64,000 nucleotides of DNA, taken from contig DCYS01000004.1 of the NCBI GenBank assembly GCA_002331485.1, positions 1 through 64,000 of the forward strand, written 5' to 3'. Position 1 is the first letter of the stretch. Every line of letters begins with the position of its first letter. A model generated the notes under the pieces. The model was not told where the DNA came from. It ran no database searches and was given only the letters and a program-made list of their open reading frames with translations. Shown piece after piece: positions 27,805 through 35,768 of this stretch. Made by a program: the position numbers and the translations under genes. This stretch comes from Flavobacteriales bacterium UBA2104 (GTDB taxonomy: Bacteria > Bacteroidota > Bacteroidia > Flavobacteriales_D > Crocinitomicaceae).

Positions 27805-28455
27805 TCATTTGAGGACGCCTTTTTTTATAGCTCTAGCAACCATCTGTGCCGTGTTTTTAACCCCCATTTTCTTAATTATATTCCTACGATGGGTCTCTAC
27901 TGTTCTGCTGCTCAACTCTATTTTCTTGGAAATCTCTTCATTCGAAAGGCCTTCTGAAACATATTTTACAATTTCAACCTCGCGCTTGGTCAAGCCGAAA
28001 TCTTCGTTTTTTGACTGTTGTTTTTTTACAAAACCATTTACCAGAGTGTTAGTTACTTCAGTGCTGTAATAGTTTTTACCCTGAAACACAGTTTTCAGTC
28101 CTTCTATTAGTTGGTCACCACCCCCGTCTTTTAATACATAACCTAAAGCACCTGCTTCCATCATTTTAACTATGTATGCATGCTGTTTATGCATTGTTAA
28201 TCCGAGAACTTTTATTTTTGGATAAAGCTTCGATATGATCTCTGTTGTGTCGATCCCGCTAAGGCCAGGCATATTGATATCCAGTACAACAACGTCAATT
28301 TTTCCGTTATGCCGAGCAATAATATTGAGAGCTTCGGTACCATCCTTTGCCTCATCAACGATATTTATATTTTCATCCATTTCGAGGATAGAGCGTATTC
28401 CATCTCTGATAATCTTGTGATCATCAACCAATAATGTTCTAATTTTCCCCTTCAT
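27805..28455 (-). CDS. LuxR/NarL-family response regulator
   Basis: A 216-residue response regulator. The receiver domain (about 4-125) has the acidic pair Asp11-Asp12, phospho-acceptor Asp59 (VVVLDINMPG), Thr in GLTMHKQ and Lys in YVLKDGG. A LuxR-type HTH follows (about 150-212), LTKREVEIVKYVSEGLSNEE with recognition helix SSRTVETHRRNIIKKMGV. It is the last gene of the five-gene operon starting at 35034 and lies 6 bp after a HisKA_3 kinase, the usual partner of NarL-type regulators. It is the best candidate to bind the 22-bp palindrome upstream of the operon (inference). Confidence 0.93.
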   Translation of the reverse strand: MKGKIRTLLVDDHKIIRDGIRSILEMDENINIVDEAKDGTEALNIIARHNGKIDVVVLDINMPGLSGIDTTEIISKLYPKIKVLGLTMHKQHAYIVKMMEAGALGYVLKDGGGDQLIEGLKTVFQGKNYYSTEVTNTLVNGFVKKQQSKNEDFGLTKREVEIVKYVSEGLSNEEISKKIELSSRTVETHRRNIIKKMGVKNTAQMVARAIKKGVLK

Positions 28456-28461
28456 ATCTAT

Positions 28462-29838
28462 TTACATATTGCTTTTTGGAAATGATATACTAAATGCTGT
28501 TCCTTTATCTCTTCCACTGTTGAAATCAACAATGCCACCTAATGACTTAACCCTTGAATTTATGTTCTTCAACCCTTGTCCTCTGTGGATCATTAAATCT
28601 TTTAATTCAAATCCTTTCCCATCATCCAGAAGGTTTAATAAAATGTGATCCTTATTTTCAGTAATAGTGATCTGAATGGTTTCTGCCTCACTGTGTTTGA
28701 TCGAGTTGTTAATGAATTCTTGAATGATCCGATAAATCGCAGTTTCGAGTGATTTATTTAAACTTGGAAGCGAATCACTGTGTTCAAAATTCACCTTTAA
28801 CTGTTCTGATTGTGTTCGTTCTATAAGTTCCTCGACTCCTTGTATCAAACCAAATTCTGACAATACTTTAGGAGAGGCGCTAAAGCAAATATCTCTCAGC
28901 TGCTCAATACTAACATTTAAAAGTCGATCAATACGGTTAGATTCTTCTTCTGTAACCGCTTTTTTATTCTTGATCGCCTGTAAATTCAACTTGATCGCCG
29001 CTAGCGTTTGACCCAAACCATCATGTAGATCTTTCGACATTCTCTCTCTCTCTTCCTCCTGGGTTTCTATTATCGTTTTAAGTAATAGTTCTTGAGCAGA
29101 CTTTCGTTTTGTGATGTCTTTGAATATCACTTGATAATTGACAATATTATTCTGAAAGTCCCTGATCGTATTTAAAGAAGCTAACAATGTTTTATGCCCA
29201 CCTTTTAATGTTACTATTTCTATTTCCCGATCAACAATTGAATCTCGAATTGCAAGCTCTTTGAATAATTCTTTTCCAATATCTCTATTTGACAAAAAAG
29301 ATATAAAGTTTAAGAAATGGATATCCTTTTTGGAAGCATCTAGAGTCTCTATTGCTGCTTTGTTGTAATCTACCACTCTACCTTTATCATCAAATAACAT
29401 TATAGGGTCAGAAGACTCGTTAAATACCCTGCTATACTTTGCACTCATTTTATTATTCTGCTCTTGCAAAGAATAGATTTGAAAAGCATTTTCAATCGTT
29501 AGTTTTAGTTCAAATTCATTCCATGGTTTCGTAACATAGCGGTAAACTCTTCCTTTGTTTATAGAGTCAATTATTGCATCTATATCCGTATATGCCGTAA
29601 TTAAGATCCTCATAGGATTAGGATGAGTATCCAGAATTGATTGAAAAAAATCAACGCCTGTTTTTTCTGGCATGCGTTGGTCAGATAGAATAACTTCAAT
29701 AGGATATTTGTTTAAAATATCATACCCCTGTTCTGCTGAGTTGGCCAGATGTACCTCAAAAATACGTCTAAATGCAGCCTTGAAAGCGTTTAAATTACTT
29801 TGTTCATCATCTATATAAAGAACCTTTATCTTATCCAT
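28462..29838 (-). CDS. Receiver-PAS-HisKA_3 hybrid sensor kinase
   Basis: A 458-residue cytoplasmic signalling protein with no membrane segment. Order: receiver domain 1-120 (Asp53 in VILSDQRMPEK); short coiled coil; PAS domain about 131-250 (SSDPIMLFDDKGRVVDYNK); HisKA_3 dimerisation domain with phospho-accepting His272 in ERMSKDLHDGLGQTLAAI; HATPase about 345-455 (EFINNSIKHSEA, LLDDGKGFEL, GQGLKNINSRV). The HisKA_3 type predicts phosphotransfer to NarL/LuxR regulators, one of which is the next gene. The receiver at its N-terminus could be the target of the 7TM-DISM kinase encoded immediately upstream, with which it overlaps by 8 bp. Its receiver closely resembles the stand-alone receiver at 35171-35632. 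Confidence 0.92.
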   Translation of the reverse strand: MDKIKVLYIDDEQSNLNAFKAAFRRIFEVHLANSAEQGYDILNKYPIEVILSDQRMPEKTGVDFFQSILDTHPNPMRILITAYTDIDAIIDSINKGRVYRYVTKPWNEFELKLTIENAFQIYSLQEQNNKMSAKYSRVFNESSDPIMLFDDKGRVVDYNKAAIETLDASKKDIHFLNFISFLSNRDIGKELFKELAIRDSIVDREIEIVTLKGGHKTLLASLNTIRDFQNNIVNYQVIFKDITKRKSAQELLLKTIIETQEEERERMSKDLHDGLGQTLAAIKLNLQAIKNKKAVTEEESNRIDRLLNVSIEQLRDICFSASPKVLSEFGLIQGVEELIERTQSEQLKVNFEHSDSLPSLNKSLETAIYRIIQEFINNSIKHSEAETIQITITENKDHILLNLLDDGKGFELKDLMIHRGQGLKNINSRVKSLGGIVDFNSGRDKGTAFSISFPKSNM

Positions 29839-31936
29839 TATTGGCGTGTTTTGGTAGGTTTATTGAAAAAGTCGTCCCTTCATTCATAATTGATTTCACT
29901 GAATATTTAGCATTATGATTATCAAGAATTCCCTTAACGATAGATAGACCTAACCCTGTTCCTTGCCCAACGTCTCGTGTTGTAAAAAAGGGGTCGAAGA
30001 TCTTTGATCGAATATTTTCAGGAATACCTTTTCCATTGTCACGAATAATGAGTTCTACCTCATCTTCATTAGCTCTGGTTTCAATCTGAATATGTCCATT
30101 AGTAAGGTCCTCGTATCGGTCATTTACTGCTTTTACGGCATTATCCAGTATATTCATAATCACTTGATTGATCTTCCCCGGATTACATTCGATTTCAGCA
30201 TTTTGACATAGATCCGTTTCTAATCGTATAGATCCTATCTTTTTCTTCAATAAGATCAAAGATGACTCTATCCCCGAGTTAATATCTGCTTTCTTTAATT
30301 CATTCTCGTCCAGTCTGGAAAAGTTTCTAAGCCCCTTAACAATCTCAGTTGTACGTATTGCTCCATCCTCAATACCGTCTACAATACTAGCTAACTCTGT
30401 CTTTAAATAATTGTAGTCTAGTTCCTGCTTGAGCCGTTCAACTTCTTCTAGTTTTTCAGAAACATTTTCTACAGTCAGTTCATCGTATTTTTTCAGAATT
30501 GCCTCAATGTCATCTATGTCTTGTCTTAAAGGCCCAACATTGGAAGACACGAAATTAATTGGATTATTGATCTCATGTGCCACACCTGCAGTCAGTTGAC
30601 CCAGAGAAGACATCTTTTCAGATTCCACCAACTGAACTTGTGTATTCTTTAGTTTATCCAAAGTTTCATTTAGTTCTTTTGTGCGTTCTTGAACTTTTTG
30701 TTCTAATAATACATTCTGTTTTCTTAAAACTTCCTCCTTCTCTTGCACCGCCATCAATCGTTCTTTTTTGTAAATGTTTATTCTGGCTGCCAGCGCAAAA
30801 GAGAGTAAAATTGTTTCTATTCCAGAACCTATTTGCATCGTATACCGAGTGAAATCATTGAACGGCAGAATACCGAAGTCCTTTAGGATATATATAATCA
30901 CCCCACACAGGAAAACAGACCATGCAACGATGAAGTATTTGGCGGGACTATAGCCTCTTCTCAATATTACTATACTCGAATAAAGCATAAATAAAGAGAC
31001 AATTCCAGCACTTGCCTCCATCAATGGTAAGCTGATTTCAAACCATCCAAAAACCGCGAATAAAAACGCAACAAGATAGGGGATGGAAATAATATATGAC
31101 AGTCTGAATAGTTTGGGTGCGTGTCGCTCTGTTTTTAAAAAGACATTCATAAATGCCAGGGAAACTATTCCCACTATTATTGGAACAATAAAGAAACTAT
31201 ATTGACTAATTGTTGGACTGTTTGGCCATAAATATTGGAAAGGATAGCCTTGCAGAATCGTTTGAGTCAAAAGAACAATTGATATATAAACAACATAGTA
31301 GATGTAGCTTTTGTCCTTGACTGAATAATAAATAAATAGATTATATAGGATCATAACCAGCATTACTCCTACGTATAGACCAGAAAGGATTCCTTTGGTT
31401 TTAATCTCAGCAAGTATACTGTTCTTACTCCCGATCTTTAATGGGATTTGTATTGATTCTTTACTCGATATTTTGATATAGTAAACAGCTGATTTCCCAG
31501 GTGGTAAATTAACATCGAACAAAAAGCTCGGGTCATCATATTTCCTATGATTAAAAGGCAGGGATTCTCCTGTTTTCGAAACATTATACCCCTTACTTTT
31601 CCTTAGGGGAGAATATAAGGTTACCTGATCTAATAGTGGTTGGGATAAGTTGAGTAAAAAGCTAGACTCGTCAGAATTATTCTTTAAAATTATTCTAAGC
31701 CAGATTGTTGAATTAGTCATTCCAAAATTCGGAACATCGGAATGCGAATCCTTAAAGTCTATATCTTGAATGGAGTTAATATCATACCTGCTGTAAACAT
31801 CTTCATAGAACTGAATGTGTTTTCCAATAGTCTTATTCTTATCAAGATTCTTCTTATTGATAACAAATCCATTATCGGCAAATGCTATAATTGGTAGGAA
31901 TAATAAAACTAATATGGGTAATAACTTAATATGCAT
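29831..31936 (-). CDS. 7TM-DISM sensor histidine kinase
   Basis: A 701-residue membrane kinase. Signal peptide (about 1-20); periplasmic 7TMR-DISMED2-type sensing domain (about 25-165; SDVPNFGMTNSTIWLRIIL and PPGKSAVYYIKIS); seven transmembrane helices (about 180-395); coiled coil (about 395-440); HisKA with His454 in AGVAHEINNPINFVSSN; and HATPase with NQVIMNILDNAVKAV, IRDNGKGIP and GTGLGLSIVKGI. DISMED2 is a jelly-roll domain thought to bind carbohydrate-like or other small ligands. The gene starts 1 nt after the acyltransferase stop and overlaps the next kinase by 8 bp, so sensor and synthase genes are translationally linked. Confidence 0.93.
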   Translation of the reverse strand: MHIKLLPILVLLFLPIIAFADNGFVINKKNLDKNKTIGKHIQFYEDVYSRYDINSIQDIDFKDSHSDVPNFGMTNSTIWLRIILKNNSDESSFLLNLSQPLLDQVTLYSPLRKSKGYNVSKTGESLPFNHRKYDDPSFLFDVNLPPGKSAVYYIKISSKESIQIPLKIGSKNSILAEIKTKGILSGLYVGVMLVMILYNLFIYYSVKDKSYIYYVVYISIVLLTQTILQGYPFQYLWPNSPTISQYSFFIVPIIVGIVSLAFMNVFLKTERHAPKLFRLSYIISIPYLVAFLFAVFGWFEISLPLMEASAGIVSLFMLYSSIVILRRGYSPAKYFIVAWSVFLCGVIIYILKDFGILPFNDFTRYTMQIGSGIETILLSFALAARINIYKKERLMAVQEKEEVLRKQNVLLEQKVQERTKELNETLDKLKNTQVQLVESEKMSSLGQLTAGVAHEINNPINFVSSNVGPLRQDIDDIEAILKKYDELTVENVSEKLEEVERLKQELDYNYLKTELASIVDGIEDGAIRTTEIVKGLRNFSRLDENELKKADINSGIESSLILLKKKIGSIRLETDLCQNAEIECNPGKINQVIMNILDNAVKAVNDRYEDLTNGHIQIETRANEDEVELIIRDNGKGIPENIRSKIFDPFFTTRDVGQGTGLGLSIVKGILDNHNAKYSVKSIMNEGTTFSINLPKHANNG

Positions 31937-31937
31937 T

Positions 31938-32690
31938 CTATGAACATTTACTGTTATTGTCTAATTTCTTATATTCCAATTCAGATATTTTATCGTACAA
32001 CAACTCGTATAAGATTTCTGAAGTAATATTCTTGTTTTTTTCTATACGATTTTGGATTGGTCTTTCTCTAAAATCAAGCATTACATCTTTATCCTCTTTG
32101 TTCGCAGTCTCAATGGTTATTGCATTTAATATACCAATTACATGAGCTATATATTTATGATTTGGATATGGGAAATTCCCTTTATCACCTAACTCCCTAT
32201 CTATTACAAATCCTATTTCACCAAATAGTTTTAGAGTATAGCCCGCACATATTCCCAACATAGTTTCAAATTTAATTTGACTCGCGGATGCAACTGAGGC
32301 TCTCATTAAATATCGACTTACACCTACACCTTTCGCCGACTTTGATATCCACAACCCACAAGACTCTCCGATACCACCATTTCTTGCATACCAATCCACT
32401 TTTTCATGAATTTTAGGATCCATCTCTCCAATTGCTTCTTCCACAGGTAGAGGATGAATTCCATCTGCAACCTGTATACGAACACCTCCAATTAGCTCCT
32501 TCGACACTAGGTTTCTAGCAACAACACAATAAACATGAGGATTGTGAAGCCATAGGTTATTATTTGTTGTTACATTCTCAATGCCATGATCAATCAAAAC
32601 TTTTTTATGACCGTATAAATATTCCATGCATAACTCTGGATTATCGATAGCCCGAAAAGCAAACACCTTTAATTTATAATACTTGTCCAT
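31938..32690 (-). CDS. GNAT-fold acyltransferase resembling autoinducer synthases
   Basis: About 250 residues from ATG 32690. The layout resembles LuxI-type and N-acyl-amino-acid synthases: an early beta strand (YYKLKVFAFRAID), a His/Trp-containing segment, KELIGGVRIQVADG (the LGG-R strand), a possible catalytic acid region (EEAIGEMD), and a GNAT motif-A-like stretch CGLWISKSAKGVGVSRYLMR (pyrophosphate-loop-like GVGVSR). Sequence similarity is at fold level only; substrates are unknown. The start is ambiguous: TTG 32711, ATG 32705 and ATG 32690 are in frame; any of them overlaps the upstream E1-nitroreductase gene. Its position between an E1-like enzyme and a sensor kinase suggests synthesis of a diffusible acylated molecule. 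Confidence 0.68.
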   Translation of the reverse strand: MDKYYKLKVFAFRAIDNPELCMEYLYGHKKVLIDHGIENVTTNNNLWLHNPHVYCVVARNLVSKELIGGVRIQVADGIHPLPVEEAIGEMDPKIHEKVDWYARNGGIGESCGLWISKSAKGVGVSRYLMRASVASASQIKFETMLGICAGYTLKLFGEIGFVIDRELGDKGNFPYPNHKYIAHVIGILNAITIETANKEDKDVMLDFRERPIQNRIEKNKNITSEILYELLYDKISELEYKKLDNNSKCS

Positions 32691-35034
32691 CTTGAATAAA
32701 TACATCTTCAACCTTACGCCTTAATGACCTTACTTCAGGCTTGTCGGCATAACTTAACCTAAAAAGAAATACATCCTTTTCTCCTGCCTCAATTTCACAT
32801 ATTCTTTTCATTCTTTCAATAAGACAAATGATCTTATCTCTATACTCATAAAAGTCTGAAAAATCATCATCTGTAATTCTCTCTGAAATAAATGTAGATC
32901 CTGACATTGGTTGAAAAGAAACTCCCTTTTGCGTTGCTCCTAACCATATTTTTTGAATGGCTCTTCCACCATCAAAATATGGATTCGGACTACCTTTGTC
33001 CATTGTTAAGAGTCCCACAGCAGAGCTAGAGTTTATTGCGTCTCTCGACATTTTGCCAAACTCTCTACCCAATCCCCAATTTTTAACATGCTCGACGACC
33101 TTCCAATCTCTTGCAACCTGTAATCCAGCTTTTTCCGTTGGTGATATATCAAGTGTTTTAATATCTATTCCATCTCTTGTTGCTTCAACCTCTTTTGTAT
33201 TCCAGCGCAATTCATTCATAAACTGATCATGTGAAGTCTTACATGTCATAATAATCCAATCGATTTCCGCGATAATCTCCTTTAGTTCATCCAAAACTGC
33301 TGTTTCGGTAAATAACTTCAGTTTTGCACTTGGAACTTGTTCGGCTAATTTTTTTAAGTAATGTGCATCGTTCGGCTTTAATTCCAAACGTTCTTGATTA
33401 TTCCGATTAGTTACACGATGGGCGACCGCATCAACCAAACCAAATCGATCCTTTTTCTCTGTGTTCGAAGTTTTTTCTTTACAAAAACTAAAAATTGCGT
33501 ATAAATCTGAAAATGATGGTAAAGGGAACTTATTTAATATGACTTCATAACCGAGCTCATTCGCTTTTAGAATAACATTTTCTGCAGCTGCACCCATTCC
33601 TACCTTTGCGACTGTGTTTTTGTAATTCAATATAGAGTTACCTCTTTCCTTATCATAAATAAAAAAGAGTCTCTTATTTTTATAAATCCATTTCCAGGGT
33701 TGATTATTTCCGGCAGAAGGAGCTAATATTGCTGCCTCTACAATTAAGTTTAATTTGTCCTCCGATGCCTCAATTACATTGGACTCTAACTCTCCTAATT
33801 TAAGTTGATCAATTGCTGCTGCAAGTTCATTTTCGTAGTCATCCAAGCCCGTATTTGGTGTTTGCTCAATGGTTTCTCTTTTCTGTTTTTGCAACGATAT
33901 ATAATCTTCAACCTCATCATTAATAGCTTGTTCAGTATCTACAAAGTAACGACCTGATTTAGTGAATTGATCTAACAATATTCGTCTGCAAACATCAGTA
34001 CAAATTCCTCCTCCAAAAACGACTCCAGAAGCTAGTTGTGGCCAAGTAGTGATCGTCTCCTGGATTTCCAACATAGAAGCTTTTAGACGTGAAGATGAAG
34101 ATTCAACCCCCAGCATTGGAAGTAGATATGGGACTTTCTCTTCATTTGTTTTAGCTTCTTTTACCTTGGAAATATCCAGGTGATCTATTAAACCATGTAA
34201 CAATGGAAGACTTGAATCAAGGTCATACCTTTCAACATCAGTAGTTCCCCGATCACTTGAATTCATAACAACAGGTATACCTAACTCCTTAGCTTTTTCA
34301 CGTGCAAATATTTTGGTGTAAAGACCGTCACAAACTTCTATGCACACATCAAGCTTTTTACCATTTGCAAAAAACTCATCAACGTTTTGCTCCGTCAAAC
34401 CTTCGTGCAAACATGTTACTTTCAAATATGGATCGATCTCTGCAATCTCTCGGGCAACGATAACTGTTTTCTTTAATCCAAAGTTTTGAATCCCTGTTTG
34501 TATTCTGTTTAGATTAGATAACTCAATAACATCAAAATCGGCAAGCACCAATTCTCCACAAATTCGTTCTAGAGCAATAGTTAATGCAATTGCTTTACCC
34601 ACAGATAAACCGATTATTCCAATCTTCTTTTCTGAGAGCAGCTGCTCCTCATTGGGTGTGATCTTATAATGATTCCGATTAGTTCTTACCTCAATAAACT
34701 CTTCCTCTGGAAGAACGTGTATCACCTTATTCAACCATGGATAATATACCCATTGTCCATATTCATACAGGCTCTTGTCTCCAATGTGATCATCAATAGC
34801 TTTTTGCAATTCATCCGATGTAAACTTCTTTTTCGGAAAACGCAGCTTTACCAATTCAGAAAGTTGAGATCCAATCTCATCAATGACCTCCAGTTTAGGA
34901 TTTTCATTTAAAAAATCGACAAAGTTTGTTTTTCCTGGATCGTCCTGAACTTGAAAGAATTCTGGACGACAAACCAAGTCGAGTGTGTCCCTTTTACTAA
35001 ATTCATTTAGAAGGTTTTCAAAATTCTTGTTCAT
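32674..35034 (-). CDS. E1/ThiF-like adenylyltransferase fused to nitroreductase (Rv1355c-like)
   Basis: A 786-residue two-enzyme fusion. After an N-terminal region (about 1-125) comes an E1/ThiF Rossmann domain (about 125-375): EKKIGIIGLSVGKAIAL, the Asp-containing strand ELVLADFDVIELSNLNRI (the SNLNR motif of E1 enzymes) and KKTVIVAREIAEIDP with the ATP-site Lys. The C-terminal half (about 425-760) is an FMN nitroreductase-like domain (ILAPSAGNNQPWKWIY; WLGATQKGVSFQPMSG). This architecture is what databases call the Rv1355c family. No ubiquitin-like carrier gene (thiS/moaD-like) is near, so it is unlikely to serve thiamin or molybdopterin synthesis. It may adenylate and then reduce a small carboxylic substrate (inference). 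First gene of the five-gene operon; CAAAGTTA at 35037-35044 (minus TAACTTTG) abuts its ATG. Confidence 0.85.
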   Translation of the reverse strand: MNKNFENLLNEFSKRDTLDLVCRPEFFQVQDDPGKTNFVDFLNENPKLEVIDEIGSQLSELVKLRFPKKKFTSDELQKAIDDHIGDKSLYEYGQWVYYPWLNKVIHVLPEEEFIEVRTNRNHYKITPNEEQLLSEKKIGIIGLSVGKAIALTIALERICGELVLADFDVIELSNLNRIQTGIQNFGLKKTVIVAREIAEIDPYLKVTCLHEGLTEQNVDEFFANGKKLDVCIEVCDGLYTKIFAREKAKELGIPVVMNSSDRGTTDVERYDLDSSLPLLHGLIDHLDISKVKEAKTNEEKVPYLLPMLGVESSSSRLKASMLEIQETITTWPQLASGVVFGGGICTDVCRRILLDQFTKSGRYFVDTEQAINDEVEDYISLQKQKRETIEQTPNTGLDDYENELAAAIDQLKLGELESNVIEASEDKLNLIVEAAILAPSAGNNQPWKWIYKNKRLFFIYDKERGNSILNYKNTVAKVGMGAAAENVILKANELGYEVILNKFPLPSFSDLYAIFSFCKEKTSNTEKKDRFGLVDAVAHRVTNRNNQERLELKPNDAHYLKKLAEQVPSAKLKLFTETAVLDELKEIIAEIDWIIMTCKTSHDQFMNELRWNTKEVEATRDGIDIKTLDISPTEKAGLQVARDWKVVEHVKNWGLGREFGKMSRDAINSSSAVGLLTMDKGSPNPYFDGGRAIQKIWLGATQKGVSFQPMSGSTFISERITDDDFSDFYEYRDKIICLIERMKRICEIEAGEKDVFLFRLSYADKPEVRSLRRKVEDVFIQDGQVL

Positions 35035-35079
35035 CCCAAAGTTATTGAAGTGTAATAATAAGCTTTTTTATCATGCAAC

Positions 35080-35101
35080 ACGTACGTATTAATACGTACG
35101 T
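35080..35101. promoter_or_regulatory. Perfect 22-bp palindrome, candidate operator
   Basis: ACGTACGTATT (35080-35090) is followed immediately by its exact reverse complement (35091-35101) with no spacer. It lies in the 136-bp gap between the divergent E1-nitroreductase operon and the receiver gene, centred 57 bp from the operon start codon. Size and symmetry resemble lux-box-type or NarL-type sites. A further overlapping symmetric stretch, TAAACGTTTA, is at 35114-35123. Confidence 0.65.
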
Positions 35102-35146
35102 TTTTGTAGTGTTTAAACGTTTAATAACCCATAAATAATATCTATT

Positions 35147-35161
35147 TTAGACAAAGTCTAA
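35147..35161. promoter_or_regulatory. Inverted repeat just upstream of the receiver gene
   Basis: TTAGAC (35147-35152), AAA, GTCTAA (35156-35161), ending 9 nt before the ATG at 35171. It covers the region where a ribosome or a repressor would bind. Confidence 0.35.
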
Positions 35162-35170
35162 GGATAGTTT

Positions 35171-35632
35171 ATGAAGAAAGCGAATGTGTTATATGTTGAC
35201 GACGAAACTACAAATCTAACAGCTTTCAAAGCGGCGTTTAGAAGAAGTTTTAACGTATTCATTGCAGAAACTGCCAGAAAAGGGTTTGAGATCCTGGAGA
35301 AGGAAGAGATACATGTTGTATTAACAGACCAACGCATGCCGGAAATTACAGGAGTCGAATTTCTTAAGGAAGTGATTCAAAAATATCCAAAGCCAATTCG
35401 AATACTAATTACCGGTTATACCGATGCCGAAGTGATTAAAAAGGCCATCAACGAAGGACACATTTACAAATACATTGACAAACCCTGGGATAACGATGAC
35501 TTGAAAAACATTATTGACAAAGTGTTTGAAGTCTATTGCCTGAGAGAAGAAAACGAGCAATTGACAAAAGATCTAAAGCGAGTGAATAAACAACTCGAGT
35601 TCATGTTGCGAGAAAAGTTAAACTCAGAATAA
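35171..35632 (+). CDS. Stand-alone receiver-domain protein
   Basis: A 153-residue protein: one receiver domain (about 4-122) with Asp10-Asp11, phospho-acceptor Asp53 (VVLTDQRMPEI), the Thr of ILITGYTD and Lys in YKYIDKPW, followed by a coiled-coil tail (about 125-150) and no output domain. The first 125 residues closely match the receiver of the hybrid kinase at 28462-29838 (shared VLYxDDE, NAFKAAFRR-like and DQRMPE segments), so it probably arose by duplication and could compete for or relay the same phosphoryl group. It is divergent from the operon across the palindrome region. Confidence 0.9.
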   Translation: MKKANVLYVDDETTNLTAFKAAFRRSFNVFIAETARKGFEILEKEEIHVVLTDQRMPEITGVEFLKEVIQKYPKPIRILITGYTDAEVIKKAINEGHIYKYIDKPWDNDDLKNIIDKVFEVYCLREENEQLTKDLKRVNKQLEFMLREKLNSE

Positions 35633-35768
35633 TCCTAATAACTTTTAGCGTTCACATAAAGGCGATTGGTCGAAATACGTTGCCTGTTCGTCTATTTTCT
35701 GGTTATTAACCAATCTAATGCACCTAATTTTGCGTATATTATTATGTAAGCATAGAAAAACGCATGTT

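Noticed and set aside
32674..35034. ThiF/MoeB function in thiamin or molybdopterin synthesis
   Set aside because: It is fused to a nitroreductase, there is no thiS/moaD-like or other pathway gene nearby, and it sits in a signalling operon.
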